DNA of 64,000 bases from Monomorium pharaonis (GCF_013373865.1 NC_050470.1:28116856-28180855); one strand, 5' to 3'; positions 1 through 10,918 are shown, counted from the first letter of the stretch. The notes: generated from the letters alone by a model not told the origin. A program made the numbers and translations.

Positions 1-769
1 CTGCGGGACGCCGGGAAAATGGTTGCCGACTTTGTCGGCGGGGCGATCCGAGTGGGGTTGGACTTAAAAAAAAAGCCGATCACTCGGTTCTGCATTGGTC
101 GCGCTTCCTGATGCATCTCGTTTGTAATGCGCCCGTGCCATAATAGAAATCCCGGTGAGCGCTGGACATTGGAAGCGGGAAGCATATTAAAACCTCCCAT
201 GTGTGTGTCCGCGTTCACGGTCCCATCGTATATCAATTATTACGTAGTTTGTACACAAAGAGAGAGCAGCCGAACGAAATATGAACCATCGGCGATATCC
301 TTCAACTTTTGTTTTAAATGTCTATCCGGTCTACTGACTATTTCTTCCTATCAGTCAACTATCTCAAAAATTGATGCAATTTTACAATGCAAGCATATTA
401 GATTGAAAACAAAATAAAACCATTGATAAAAATATTTGTAATTGACAAAAGAAAATCTCAATTAAATACTTCCGTACGGAAGTGAATTTTAAACGTGCAC
501 ATTAATAAGCATAAGACATAGCGAGATCGATAATCCCAAGGCGGGAATATCGGCTGATCTGTTCTCTAAATCGAAGCGAAATCTCGATTCGGCCATTAGT
601 GCCGTTGTCGAGCGGCCATAACAGTCTGTAACCTGTCACAATGAAGATTCACCAACGGCAGATACATCAGTTATTGACGTCACCATCGTCAAACGCGCGT
701 AGCGGTGCACGGGTTTGCGTGGACGGGTGTCTGTTTAACGCTAATCGCGGCGAAGAGACGAGCGCAGAA
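1..769. other. non-coding, nothing recognised
   Basis: Mixed composition: CpG-rich at both ends and AT-rich around 400-500. Short open frames are present (for example from 127 and from 641) but have no domain, no splice-like borders and no codon signal I can see. Read as intergenic or intronic. Confidence 0.5.
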
Positions 770-973
770 CCATTATCGTGTTATAACGAGTCGCCGTACA
801 AACTGCCGGTGCATCAGAATCACGGGATGATAATTTAATGTAACGACGCGAGTTAGTGCGCTGATCGCAAATGAGCCGGCCGTGTTGAGCGCGCACACGG
901 GAACAGCTAGAGGGCACATTTGACACGGCTCCGTCATGGATCGACGAATCATCGCCGATGCCTGACAACATAA
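770..973 (+). repeat. diverged tandem duplication, copy 1
   Basis: This stretch aligns along its length with 1426-1651. Shared landmarks in the same order are CCATTATCG at the left end, a GTACAAAC segment, TAATGTAACGACGCG, GTTAGTGCGC, ATCGCAAATGA, ATTTGACACGG, GTCATGGATCG and ACAAC(A/G)TAAC at the right end. Identity is high in these blocks and broken by indels between them. The same frame on the minus strand gives partly similar peptides in both copies, but both are short and unrecognised, so a former exon is possible but not shown. Confidence 0.65.
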
Positions 974-1425
974 CGGCCCGCCATTTCATTGTTATTATGT
1001 TTTTAACGTTCAGCATTAGACGCGATATTTTGAATGGGCCGAAACTACTCTCCGCTGAATGGTTTGCACCATGGCGCAAACTTATTCACGACAGGATGAA
1101 ATAAGTGATACCGTTTATAGGAGAATTTATATGTCGCGAATCGCTGAAGCAGCTATACGAAGCAGCACATATCCGCTCTTCTCTGTACTGCAGTTTCTTC
1201 GGTTATTGATTAAGCTGAGCCACTCAGCATTAATACCGCGATACCCAAAATACCGTGATAATTTTAATTACTAATCTAGTCAAACGTGTAGTCGATATTC
1301 AAGCAGGATTCAGGGGACAACCCGATTCATAACGCGTCGCTAAAATTCGGGTCACTCGCGAGAGCGTGTCGAGGGCTGGGCAAGCGGACATTCGCGAAAT
1401 TGTCGCTGCGAGGGAGAGAGGGGCC

Positions 1426-1651
1426 CCATTATCGCGGCACGGCGAGTCGAAGTACAAACCGGCGGCGCATCACAATCGCGGCGCGATTGATAATCTAATG
1501 TAACGACGCGCGTTAGTGCGCCAATCGCAAATGAACGGCCCGGCGTTTTCCGTGTTAACGCGCCCGCGAGAACGGTCGCGGGGTATATTTGACACGGGAC
1601 AGTCATGGATCGGCAAATCATCGAATCATCGGCGGTACGCGACAACGTAAC
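1426..1651 (+). repeat. diverged tandem duplication, copy 2
   Basis: Second unit of the pair with 770-973, offset by about 655 bases, in direct orientation. It is slightly longer, with extra bases around the CCCGGCG and GAACGGTCGCG segments. A weak third similarity may follow at 1670-1830, which shares a TATTGACGTA-like start, TGTCTGTTT and a GTACA-CGCCGCCGG segment with the sequence upstream of and inside copy 1. Both copies are CpG-rich. No coding function is recognised. Confidence 0.65.
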
Positions 1652-2545
1652 AAGTCAACAGCCAGCCGTTATGTATATTGACGTATACTTGCCGCGGTTG
1701 CGGCATCGATGTCTGTTTCTATTGACAAATACCCGTCGCGGGGGCGATGATGCATTGCCGTACACGCGCCGCCGGAATGACATGGAATGCATATTATCGC
1801 GACAAAATGAACCGGGTTATAGGAATTCGGCCGATTCGCATCGACGATGCCAATTTCGCGACATCCGCAACATATTTTCGCCCGGTGCGCACCACCCTTG
1901 TTCACATTGCCGTAATTCTATATATAAAAGTCATTATATATATTCCCTCTTTTGTATATTAAGGTAAAAAAAAAAAAACAAATAAAATGTAAAAATTTGA
2001 CTGGATATTTCATGTATTTCCTAGTTAGAAAGGTAACTAACGAAAGGACGGCGTTTCTGTGATTACGTGCAACATTGTGTTACAACAATTTTGTTCGACA
2101 TCATCTCGCTCAATCTTCATCAGAAACTCTAACAAAGTAAAATTGCGGGATAATCGTGAGCATAAACACGATAAACCTTCATGAATATCACAATTTTGTC
2201 TTTAGAATGATTCTTCGGTCTGACTTACTAGTAATGCGTATTATAGTTGGGGGTAGCACGCTATGATTAAGATCTTCGGGGTGAAAACAACGGACCTGCT
2301 GCGCGGCGTTAAAAAGGGAGCAGTAAGGTGTGGTAGGTCGGGAAATACTGGTCACGACATAGAATGTGTAACGATGGATATCTCATGCTAACATTGTACC
2401 TACTAACAGCTACGGATCTCTTTCCTTTTTTTAGTTAAAAATTAAGTTACAGAAATCTTTCATTCTAATCTATACAGGAAAGCCTCTCCAAATCGATTAT
2501 ACGATACACGAAAATAATTACCGTCGAATAAGATAATACATTAGA
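1652..2545. other. non-coding, nothing firm
   Basis: CpG-rich to about 1900, then AT-rich. A short A-run with AATAAA-like sequence lies near 1965-1988. Apart from the possible weak third duplication unit noted with copy 2, no gene or repeat was recognised. Confidence 0.4.
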
Positions 2546-2848
2546 TATCGTGCAACGGCTATGAAAGGGGAATATATCGAGGATAAAGCAGGAAACGAAT
2601 TTGAGTGCCCGACGTGTGGAATCGTCGCAAACTATCTCGACAATACAATGCGCCGTTATCAGCGCCGCTGCTCGGTGAGGACGGTGCGAAGGGGTTCTGT
2701 CAAAAGAGAAATTAAAAGCGAAGGGACACGAGGTGGAATATCAACCGGGGGCCGAAGTGGTGGCGAAGTGGTCGCGACTGGCGGAAGCGGCGGAGAAGCA
2801 GTCACGATACACAACGTGCAACAATGGAACCAATATCTGTTGTTGTAG
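2546..2848 (+). pseudogene. lola-type zinc-finger exon remnant or single-finger exon
   Basis: Open frame of about 100 codons; the ATG at 2561 gives 95 residues ending at 2848. Residues 13-38 resemble one C2HC finger of the kind found in pairs on the alternative 3' exons of the insect BTB gene lola: E-F-x-C-P-x-C-G, then a C-terminal cysteine. Seen directly: Cys16, Cys19 and Cys37 sit at the family spacing, with R-R-x-x-R-R before the last Cys. The zinc-ligand histidine expected at residue 32 is Arg, with Tyr next to it, and no second finger follows. The rest is basic, then Gly/Ser-rich, without a domain. An AG at 2544-2545 (ACATTAG) could be the acceptor, but its pyrimidine tract is poor. The missing ligand and missing second finger favour a decayed exon. 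Chance resemblance cannot be excluded. Confidence 0.3.
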
Positions 2849-5493
2849 GAAGGTGGCATTCGTAATAGCCTGCACACTCTACCCGCGGGAAACAAATGTC
2901 GCGTCTATGCGTGACGAGCCTTATTGCGGCGTGAGGGGACGCGCGTTTGCGAGCTGCGTGTTTATTGCTCGACCTGGTAATAATAACAGGTTATTATTCA
3001 TTACTCCGGCACCGAACACACGAACGTTGCGTTCACCTGCGCCTCGCCGCGATTCGTTTTTCGCCGGCGCTCCATTGGTGCAGAGTAATGATCTTCAACA
3101 AGGAGCGTTAAAACGCGCAAATATTTCCTTTAAAAAGTTATTAACGAGCTACTCGCAATTAATGCGCCATTAGAAATATTGAAAGAATGATGATATAACG
3201 TGGAGTGTATCGCGTAACGACAGCTAATATCTGCATTATCGAATGTGAAAACAAATATCACGGTGAATTTAAAAGCGGTATTGTGAGCTATCTGAATTCC
3301 AAACGGAAAATTAATTCGTCCGCATTATTTTCTGCGGTACATTGTTACCAACCTTCGCCATATATAAATTAATTGAACTATACGTCTTTGTGATGCGTCG
3401 GAGAAGCTAACGGAGGCTTGCTGTGAACAGCTACGTGAATATCTCCATCAGCCTTGCACCGTCACGTCTAAAGCGCATCGTCGCCGTGTTTCCGCGAGAT
3501 CGACGGCGAGACGAAGGGGAGAAAATGGAAGAAGAGAGAGAGAGAGGGAGAGAGAGAGAGACGTCGAGGCCCGCGTCGCAAGGCCCGGGACATGAATAAG
3601 CCAACGGGCAAAGGTGTGGTTCCCAAGCGTCCGCGGTAGGAAATCGCTCACTGGGGAAGAAAGATGGAGAACAGAAGCCAGGAGCGAACCAAGACGTGAT
3701 TAATATAAAAGTGGGCGGAGCCTGGCCTGGCCGGAAGTGGCCGAAGAGGGATGCTGTGCCGTGCCAAGCAAGCGCGAAAACGGGGGGGCTATGCCGCCGC
3801 AGCTGTGCTGGCTCTCGTTGCACTCCGTGTCCATGTATATGCACCGTGAATGTGTGCAACCGCGCGCTCGGCACGTACGTCTGAACTGTAGCGGCGGAGA
3901 AGGTGAGAAAATGGGCGAAGCCAAGGTGGCGGGGATGATGCGAAATATATATCACGATTGACGCGCACACCACCCTCTTCCCCGTGGTCTGGTCGGTCTG
4001 ATCGTCGTCCCGACGCGACCATGGAGAAGGCGTGACACCCCGGGCCGGGTGTCATCAACCGGGAAGAAGCACGCTCGAGTCTCCAAGCCGCCGATATCGC
4101 GCACAAAACACTACTCAACGACACAGAATCGATCAACCGGCTGCGCGCAGAACGGAGAACACGCAGCGGCCTTCGTGGTTCGTCCGTCGGACGCTTGTCT
4201 CGGCCGAGCTGCCGCCTGTCTCCGCTCCGTCTCCTCGCACTCGCCAGGCTGATCTTTGAATTTTGAAGAAATCGACGGTCACCGAAAGGAAACCCAGACA
4301 GCCAGATGGCCGCGCCAGGCAATCCTCGTCGGTAGAGGGTGACAAAGAACAGGATGGTTGATTGGCGAATATGGGATCGAAGAGATCCGGGGGGAGCATA
4401 CCGAGCTTTCGGAGACGCGGGGTGTAAGGGTTGACGCGCGGGGGTGGCCAACCCCACCTACTTCTTTAACGCCCCCAAGCAGGGTAGGACCGCCTCCGTC
4501 TCTGCCGTTCCACCTACTACACCACCCGGGACTTCTACAGTTTCGTAGACGAGCCACCCACACTAAGCCGCAACCGGGAGCACCCGACTATCTCTATCGG
4601 CTATACACTTCTAAAAAATCACCCCTATTCCCAGGTAACATGGAGCGTTCCTCGATTGAAGCGTAACTGCCGTCACCCTCCGTCTCACCCTTTCGATTGC
4701 GCGACGATGCCATCTCTGATGTTTCGTTCGAAAGAGTGAAAGGATTCTACTGTTAAATTCAAAGGACCCCATTGTCATTACAAATTCAAGTTCATTTTGC
4801 AAATGTTTCACATTTTTCACAAAAGTTGCATTGACAATAGTATTACAATTGTACCGATAGAAAGCATATTAAAGCAAGTGAATTATTTAGACATAAGATT
4901 TTGTGTCAAAAGAGAAAGATATCTTAACTGTTTCAAAATGTATTATATTACACCCTAGAAACCTATATCTTAAAATGGAATAGTGGAAGTATAATATAAA
5001 TATTCCATATTTTAAAGTGACGTGCAAAATGACAATATTATAAGAGAGTCCAAAATTCCATATATTTACATCTTTAAGAACAATTTCTAACGTCAAATTT
5101 AAAAGTTTTTAATTTTAGTTATAATATTGAGAATAAAAGCAACATAATCGTTACTGAAAATATCAGCAAGTTCAACGCCATTTATAATTTTTAAGTGTAG
5201 ATTTTAATGTATTATTTAAATAAATGTTTTAAATATCGATGTAATTTTGTATATCAATATTAATAAATTTGCTTCATCATAACTAGAAAATGGATGAGAG
5301 AGAGGGGGGGGTTTACTAATGATGATTGTTGTAGTCAACATTTCAAAGTAACTTGAGCATTCACAAACGTGAGTAATGATCACTGATCTCTCCATTTGAT
5401 CACTTTGTTACTCGCGTGGTAGCAAAGCCCCGGTGAACAGTGTGCAGGCGTTGCGTGACAGACGATGAAACACGAAATAGGAATTTTTGTCAG
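2849..5493. other. CpG-rich block then AT-rich spacer, no gene seen
   Basis: From 3400 to 4700 the sequence is CpG-rich with many overlapping open frames on both strands, as expected when stop codons are rare in GC-rich DNA. The longest (3431-3973 and 3789-4457, both minus) show no domain, and the first crosses a GA tract. From 4700 to 5400 it is AT-rich with frequent stops in every frame. A promoter or 5' UTR in the CpG-rich part is possible but no specific signal supports it. Confidence 0.4.
3511..3561 (+). repeat. GA-rich purine tract
   Basis: Imperfect purine run with GAGAGAGAG cores, interrupted by a few pyrimidines at its left end. The Arg/Glu- or Leu/Ser-rich open frames over it come from the repeat. 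Confidence 0.8.
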
Positions 5494-5667
5494 GTTGTCA
5501 GAAACGTTTCGAAACAAGTCGTTGGACTTCCTCAGCCAATGGCATGGTGATTCATACGATATTAAATTACTCTGAGACTCCAGGCAGCTTCAAAGGCGGC
5601 GCACCTCTGCCAAGATTATTTTCGGAAAAATGCGCTTTACACCGCAAAGATTTCTGTACTAAGGCAG
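5494..5667 (+). other. candidate exon, plus strand
   Basis: The segment is preceded by AATTTTTGTCAG, a usable 3' splice site, and followed by GGCAG|GTACGTA, a good 5' splice site. Of its three frames only the third is open throughout, giving about 57 codons beginning Cys-Gln-Lys-Arg and ending near Thr-Lys-Ala. The peptide is not recognised and has no domain, signal peptide or membrane segment. The other two frames contain stops. A non-coding RNA exon, a UTR exon or chance pairing of splice-like sites are all reasonable alternatives. Confidence 0.25.
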
Positions 5668-6790
5668 GTACGTATTTAGTAACCCGAACGTAGTTAATCT
5701 TAGGCCGGTATAGTGAGATTTATTTGACCAACCATTCTGGTTGTCCGGCGCACCTATTTGTCTTGTCACGATCGTTAAAGTGTCATTTCCACGAATATCA
5801 TCCCGACCGGTGGAGTGCAGGATCAATCAGGAAATCTTGGGATAAGGAACATTTGTCTGCATTACGGGTACGTCCTATTTAATTTGTTTAACATTACGAG
5901 ATGGATGCGCTAAATATCGTCTTGGCAACTCTTCCTGGCGATAACGCGATAACGATTCTATTTCCACATCCACATTTTTGGCAACTACATATTGCCTATT
6001 CCACTAATTACGAAAGGATTAAGGAAGCCATTAAGAGTAAACCATTATTAGTAAATAATATGCAAGTTTAAATCATCGAATAACAGTAAATTAAGTACGG
6101 AACGGCAGGTACCGTTTAAACGCGCGTGCGATAATGATCGATTAGTTCGAAATTTGTACCATGCCATAAATCTCCATTTACATCCTTTCTATTTTTGCCA
6201 CGACCTAAATTCAATTAAAGTAAATTGCGCGAAATATTCGTCGATCTCGTTCATCGTCCGCACTCTTATGTTTCTATTTAATCCGAATACCTATATTTAC
6301 AACATAATTTATAAGATTAATAGTGACGAAATCGTACCACTAGATGTTCTAAGCTTAGCCAATTTCAATATTTTAAATACACACCCCTAACATAAGTCCT
6401 AAAATGTATGAAAGGATAAAAATATCAAATCTGTCAAATAGTAATAGCAATTCTAAACGATTCAAATTAACATTATTACGATAGAAAATCATGACAAAAT
6501 CAATAATAGAATTGCATAGTAAGATAAAAAAGGAGAATAAAAAGAGGAAAGAGATTCAAACGTTAAATGTTTATATGTATAATATCAAACAAACACAAAA
6601 AATTTGACGATTTTGAATTTGAATTTATAACAGCTATTTAAAAAGGCAAAAAGCTATGCAAATTTAAAATTACAATCAAAATAGAAAAACGTTTGATAAA
6701 AACAAAATTTCTATCCTGATTTCAGATAGATTAATAAATTACTAAAGACACAAAGTACAAACTAAAGGCTTCACGTGATCAAAACTCTAT
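5668..6790. other. non-coding, nothing recognised
   Basis: Moderately mixed to about 6150, then AT-rich with dense stops. No splice-bordered open segment, repeat or structured RNA was recognised. Confidence 0.5.
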
Positions 6791-7491
6791 GTTAGATGGC
6801 AACAAAGAATCGATAGCTAACCACGAAAGCGTGCGTTAAACGAGTGAAGCGTTTAAAAGGAGTACTCCAAATTCCAGCAGCGGCATGCAAAGGGGAGCGC
6901 CGGTGGCACGTGGCTGTCACCAGTGTCTGCAGCGCGATGCAAAGAGCGTCAGAAACGTACGAAGAGTTGGTGACAAAAAAAAAAGGACACAACTAGCAAA
7001 GAAATGCAAACGATTGAGTGGAGAATAAAACAGAGAAAAAGCAAAATAGATAAAGCACAAAAGAGAGAGAAAGAGCGTACGCGCGCGCGCGTTGTGTGCT
7101 GTGTGTGTGAGAGAGAGGGGGAGGGGGTAAAAACAACAGAGAATATTTATGAGACGCAAGTGCATTATATGAATGAGCGCAGGCAGGCAGTTCAATTAGA
7201 CATCGGGCGACATAGGCAGTGCACTGGAGAAGTGTTTTGCAGGGTGAATAAGGCTACCTGGACGGGTCTCCAGCGTGGTTCCAGCATGTCCCGCTTCCTC
7301 CTCGTCGATTCACTCGTGGCTGTCGGTTCCTCCGTCCTTCTTTACGTGATAGAATTGACAGGAAAAAACGAAAGGAAGATACGAAGCTCCTTTCGGCTGC
7401 CTTTGGCGATTTCCTCTATCCGTCGGGACGCAGCTCCTCCGTTTCTTTTCGTCTCTACTCCCTCTCTCCTCCCGCCCGCCCCCTTCCGGTC

Positions 7492-7620
7492 TCTGTCTCT
7501 CTCTCTGTCACCTCTACCCCTTTTCTGCCTCTCTCCTCCCTCAGTACCAATCTATGTTTCTCTCTCTCTCTCTCTCTCTCTCTTTCTCCCCTCGCCCTCT
7601 CCGTCTCTCTCGGCTTCTCT
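7492..7620 (+). repeat. polypyrimidine tract with (TC)n core
   Basis: Almost pure C/T apart from scattered A and G, with an uninterrupted TC run around 7558-7583. Slippage-prone and able in principle to form triplex DNA. Confidence 0.85.
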
Positions 7621-7803
7621 AGCACGCGCGTGCTACCTATCCACCTAACTGTCTACCTATCTATCTGTCTTTCTTTCGAAGCACCGCGTGCCGCGCGCGC
7701 CACGTGCACCGCCGCGACGTTTAAAGAACGATGCCGGATCGGACACCGTTGCCTCGATGAAAGGAGGCAACCGATTCCCAAAGACGCCGACGGCGACGCC
7801 GCG

Positions 7804-7889
7804 CTCCCTCTCTCCCTCTCTCTCTCTCTCTCTCCCACCCTCCTTCTCTTTCTTTCTTTCTCTTTCTCTCGCTCTCGCTCTCTCTCTCC
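7804..7889 (+). repeat. polypyrimidine (CT)n tract
   Basis: CT dinucleotide runs mixed with TTTC units and a few G interruptions at the right end. Confidence 0.85.
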
Positions 7890-8323
7890 GGGGATGAATG
7901 CCGGAGGGGGGTGGCGGCAGGCGGCCGCGGAGGACGCCCTCTCTCTCGCAACCTGGGGCAACGTTCCCTCGCCGTCGTGGAGACAGGCAAAACGTGCGCC
8001 GAACGTAGCGGTGCGGGGTTGAGTGTGCAGGTTTGAAGAAAAGGGGGTATAACCGCGCGCCGGTGGCTGCCGTCGCGACTGTGCGACGCTCGGCACCGCT
8101 TAGCCGCGAAACCCTCCGGCCGTGGCGAGCACGCGGCTACTGAGTCGGCGCATTGCGAGAACCATCGCGGTGTCTCGCTCCCGTCGACGTCGCGCAGCGG
8201 CCGTGCCGGTGTCTCCCTCCGTTTGACGGCCACCTCCTCTCCGTCGCTCCAGCGTCGAACGTCCTCGTCGCGCGCGTTATCGCGGTACTCTCGCGGGGTG
8301 ATCCTCCGTCTCCATCCAGACGG

Positions 8324-8365
8324 TTTTCTCTCTCTCTCTCTCTTTCTCTCCCTCTCTTTCGCTCC
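8324..8365 (+). repeat. polypyrimidine (CT)n tract
   Basis: Short TC run inside the same CpG-rich block, with one TTTC interruption. Confidence 0.8.
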
Positions 8366-8560
8366 GGCGTGCCGTGGGTGTTTCTCGGCTCTCCGGAGAG
8401 AGGTAGCGTCCCGTCGGTTGCGCCGCGACGCACTTCGGCGATCGTCGCCCGGCGTGCTGACCCACGCTGTGTCTTCCGATTTCCATTGCACTTGCTTTCT
8501 CTCCCGATACAATTCGTTAGCTTCTTTTGTATCCTTTTCAAATTTTCGATGATAAAAATC

Positions 8561-9013
8561 CCACGATAATGATAAAAAATCCACGACAATGATTAGTAAC
8601 GAAATAATTGCTTCTATTATTAAACATCTTTATTTTTTAAATAATTATAAAGAAAATATTCTGTTTTCGATACTAACACTAAATTTTATATTAATTATTT
8701 TTTTCGTAAGATATTTCATTTTATTTATTTAATTTCAATTTGTGACGTTCTTACTTTTTAATATTAGATTTTTAATATTACAATTTAATAATTATTTATT
8801 ATTATTTGTCATCAATCTTGATCTTGAATTATTTTAATGGATTCAATTTTAATTTTAATTATTATTTACTACGTAGGTCGCAATCATAATAAATATATAA
8901 ACATGTTATTATAGCTGTGGAAACGTCTTAAAACATCGATTATCCTACATTTCATTCTGTTGCGAAATCCAATGCCAATAAATATCATAATAATATTTTC
9001 TCATTTATTTTCC
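8561..9013. other. AT-rich spacer, nothing recognised
   Basis: Very AT-rich with stops in all frames and many short A and T runs. Confidence 0.5.
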
Positions 9014-9126
9014 CATTAAATTTTTTTTTCTATACGATATAGCGCGATATTTATGACAGTAAGTCTGATATAATAATATGTGGTTATCAGTACATTTGTC
9101 GAACAAAAATTAAGCTTTGTGATATT
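9014..9126 (+). repeat. dispersed repeat, copy A
   Basis: Aligns in direct orientation with 59243-59342. Shared in order: CATTAAA plus a T run, TACGATATAGC, CAGTAAGTCTGAT, TAATAATATGTG, a TT AT/TA segment, ACAT, GTCGAA, and AAAAATTAAGCTTTGTGATAT at the right end. Copy A has 13 additional bases (about GCGATATTTATGA) between ATAGC and CAGTAAG. Outside that indel the copies look roughly 85-90 percent identical by eye. No long terminal inverted repeats, poly(A) tail or target duplication is obvious. It is probably a fragment of an old transposable element, though a conserved non-coding element or small RNA gene pair is possible. Confidence 0.7.
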
Positions 9127-10020
9127 ATAAATATTCATGAACAAGAGCTTAATTCAGCTAAATTATTATGTTAACACGCATCGCATATTAAAAAGTGCCA
9201 CATCTAGAAAATTAACAAAGTCCCGTCATCATAAACGAATCTCTGACATCACGTATGATAGTATAGATGTCCATGTAGTTATTGTTATCGATTCGACCTA
9301 CTCCTAAGACCAGACTAAAGCCGACCTGTTCTGATGTATTCATCATGCTCAGCATAATTTCCTATTCTCCTACTTGAGATGTCCTCGAATAGCTACGACG
9401 CGTCCGTTCCTTATTCGCAATGTAGTCAAGTATTAATCCACATCATCCTAACATCTTTTGGCCCTTTTTATATAAGATTTGCAGTTGCCGATATATTAAA
9501 GCTATTGCATTTCACTTGACATAATTTAGCAGAATGATTTATCTTGTTTATCATAAAATCTATATCACTAAATGTCATTATATTATATTTATGGGACACA
9601 TGATTAAATATAAAAGAAACTTATGATCAGTTATATACTTTAATGAAACTCATTTACTTTTGGCACTATTTTTTTATAATCTATATGGAATTATTGTCAA
9701 GTATAGTGATACATCTTTGTACATTCAATTATTCCAGTATTCAAGTAGGATAGCTACTGAAAGCTGATTTAAAGTTTACATTTAAGCACAGCGATTTATT
9801 GTATATCTTTTCTAAACTATAGTTGCCCCAAATGTCCTGTCTTCGCAAGATTGAGTAAAATAGTAGCAAACTTTCATTGAGAGAACGTACAGCGAGTAAG
9901 ATAGAAACTGTCATGGCTATAAATCGGCGCGATAACTGAAGATGGTCTGGTGACAATGTCGGAAAAGCAGGTCGCGGGTAGGTAGGTACGGACAGCGCGC
10001 GACAGACTTCATAGCGGTCT
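9127..10020. other. non-coding, nothing recognised
   Basis: AT-rich to about 9880, then mixed. The minus-strand open frame 9741-10217 (158 codons) has no recognisable domain and crosses the (GTT)n repeat. It lies just downstream of the 42-nt minus-strand exon; a continuation of that transcript here is possible but has no strong acceptor. Confidence 0.4.
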
Positions 10021-10047
10021 AGTTTGTTGTTGTTTGTTGTTGTTGTT
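10021..10047 (+). repeat. (GTT)n microsatellite
   Basis: Imperfect GTT/TTGT repeat, encoding Asn runs in one minus-strand frame. Confidence 0.85.
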
Positions 10048-10352
10048 CGCGTGCGTTGTTTCTCGCGGCGGTACCGAACCGCGGCACAATGCCGAGAACG
10101 TGTCGCTGGTATTGATAACAGACAGACCTCGCCGATGGGAAGAGAGGGAGAGAGATGCCGAGAATACCCGTGATTGAAGATACATACTACCCCATTTTCG
10201 CCACGAACAACTTGCACTTAGAGGATCGTATTGGAAACAGCGCGATGGTTTCCAGACTGCGCGGTATCAATACCGTGTATCCATAGCGCTTTGCGATGCA
10301 TCTCACTGAATTTATCAATTTAACGACTGTGTTGCGAGAAAGTGATTCTTAC

Positions 10353-10394
10353 CTTTCTGCTAACTGCCGCATCTTGAAGTCACGAGGCATCTTC
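10353..10394 (-). CDS. 42-nt small exon with canonical splice sites
   Basis: On the minus strand this segment is preceded by TTATTTGTTTCAG, a strong 3' splice site, and followed by AAAG|GTAAGAATC, a near-consensus 5' splice site. It is 42 nt, so inclusion or skipping keeps the frame. Two frames contain stops (TGA, TAG). The third reads Lys-Met-Pro-Arg-Asp-Phe-Lys-Met-Arg-Gln-Leu-Ala-Glu, with a partial codon at each end (phase 2 on both sides). It also contains an ATG, so it could be a first coding exon; as an internal exon it would be a symmetric microexon. The peptide is basic and possibly helical, and I do not recognise the gene. This is the best exon call in the window. Alternatives are a long non-coding RNA exon or coincidence. 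If real, a minus-strand gene spans this region with long introns on both sides. Confidence 0.55.
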
Positions 10395-10918
10395 CTGAAA
10401 CAAATAATTTCCATTTTTTATTATATATCTTATATATAATTATTTTGTAAAATAATTATACAATATTTTGTGTGTAAAATAATTTATACATTATTTTGGA
10501 ATATTTGTTTTCTCTCGTGTATAATTAATTAAGATCGACCGCTATATACCTTTCACCAATAATCTCGGCATCGATAATACGCGCATCGACAAAAATGAAA
10601 ATTGTTAACGTACTTGTCGACATATGGGGAACTGTTCTAATTTTGCGCTCGTGCCCAGGCGGAATCCGTCAGAGCCGGCAGAGCGCAGAGAAAGAATTGA
10701 ATATGAAAAAAATGACATCTGGTTTAATAAACAGCGGACCAGACCGGACTTTGTGCGCCGGGAAATTGTCGGTGCCGATATTCGACGAGATATCACACAA
10801 ACACCGTCATCCCCTGATGAAAAGATTGTCAATAACCTCTAACACCTGTTGCGCAGTTTAGCGACGGATTTTATTCTCACGCGTGGGTTATATTCATTTA
10901 TTGGTTCGCGGATTTGAC
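10395..10918. other. intron-like, nothing further recognised
   Basis: AT-rich next to the small exon, mixed from 10560. A GTACGT donor-like site on the minus strand ends near 10614, where an upstream exon might stop, but it lacks the usual G before the cut. Overlapping short frames on both strands (10595-10861) look fortuitous. Confidence 0.35.

Larger units (their letters stand above)
6791..8560. promoter_or_regulatory. CpG-rich, polypyrimidine-rich block (possible promoter/5' UTR)
   Basis: This 1.8-kb block is much richer in CpG than its flanks and contains three long CT tracts (7492-7620, 7804-7889, 8324-8365) and an alternating CG run near 7080-7092. Long frames here (7004-7648 plus, 7721-8584 minus) encode mainly Ser/Leu or Arg/Glu repeats generated by the tracts. 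CT-rich CpG blocks of this sort often sit at insect promoters and 5' UTR exons, but I see no clear TATA box, initiator or splice donor that fixes a start site or strand. The promoter reading is inference. Confidence 0.25.

Noticed and set aside
3431..4457. Several 60-220 codon frames on both strands
   Set aside because: Mutually overlapping frames in a CpG-rich block containing a GA tract; no domain.
7004..7648. 214-codon plus-strand open frame
   Set aside because: It crosses alternating CG and long CT repeats; the Ser/Leu tail is microsatellite-derived.
7721..8584. 287-codon minus-strand open frame, the longest in the window
   Set aside because: Its Arg/Glu-rich content comes from the CT tracts and the CpG-rich background. 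Other frames on both strands are equally open and no domain is visible.
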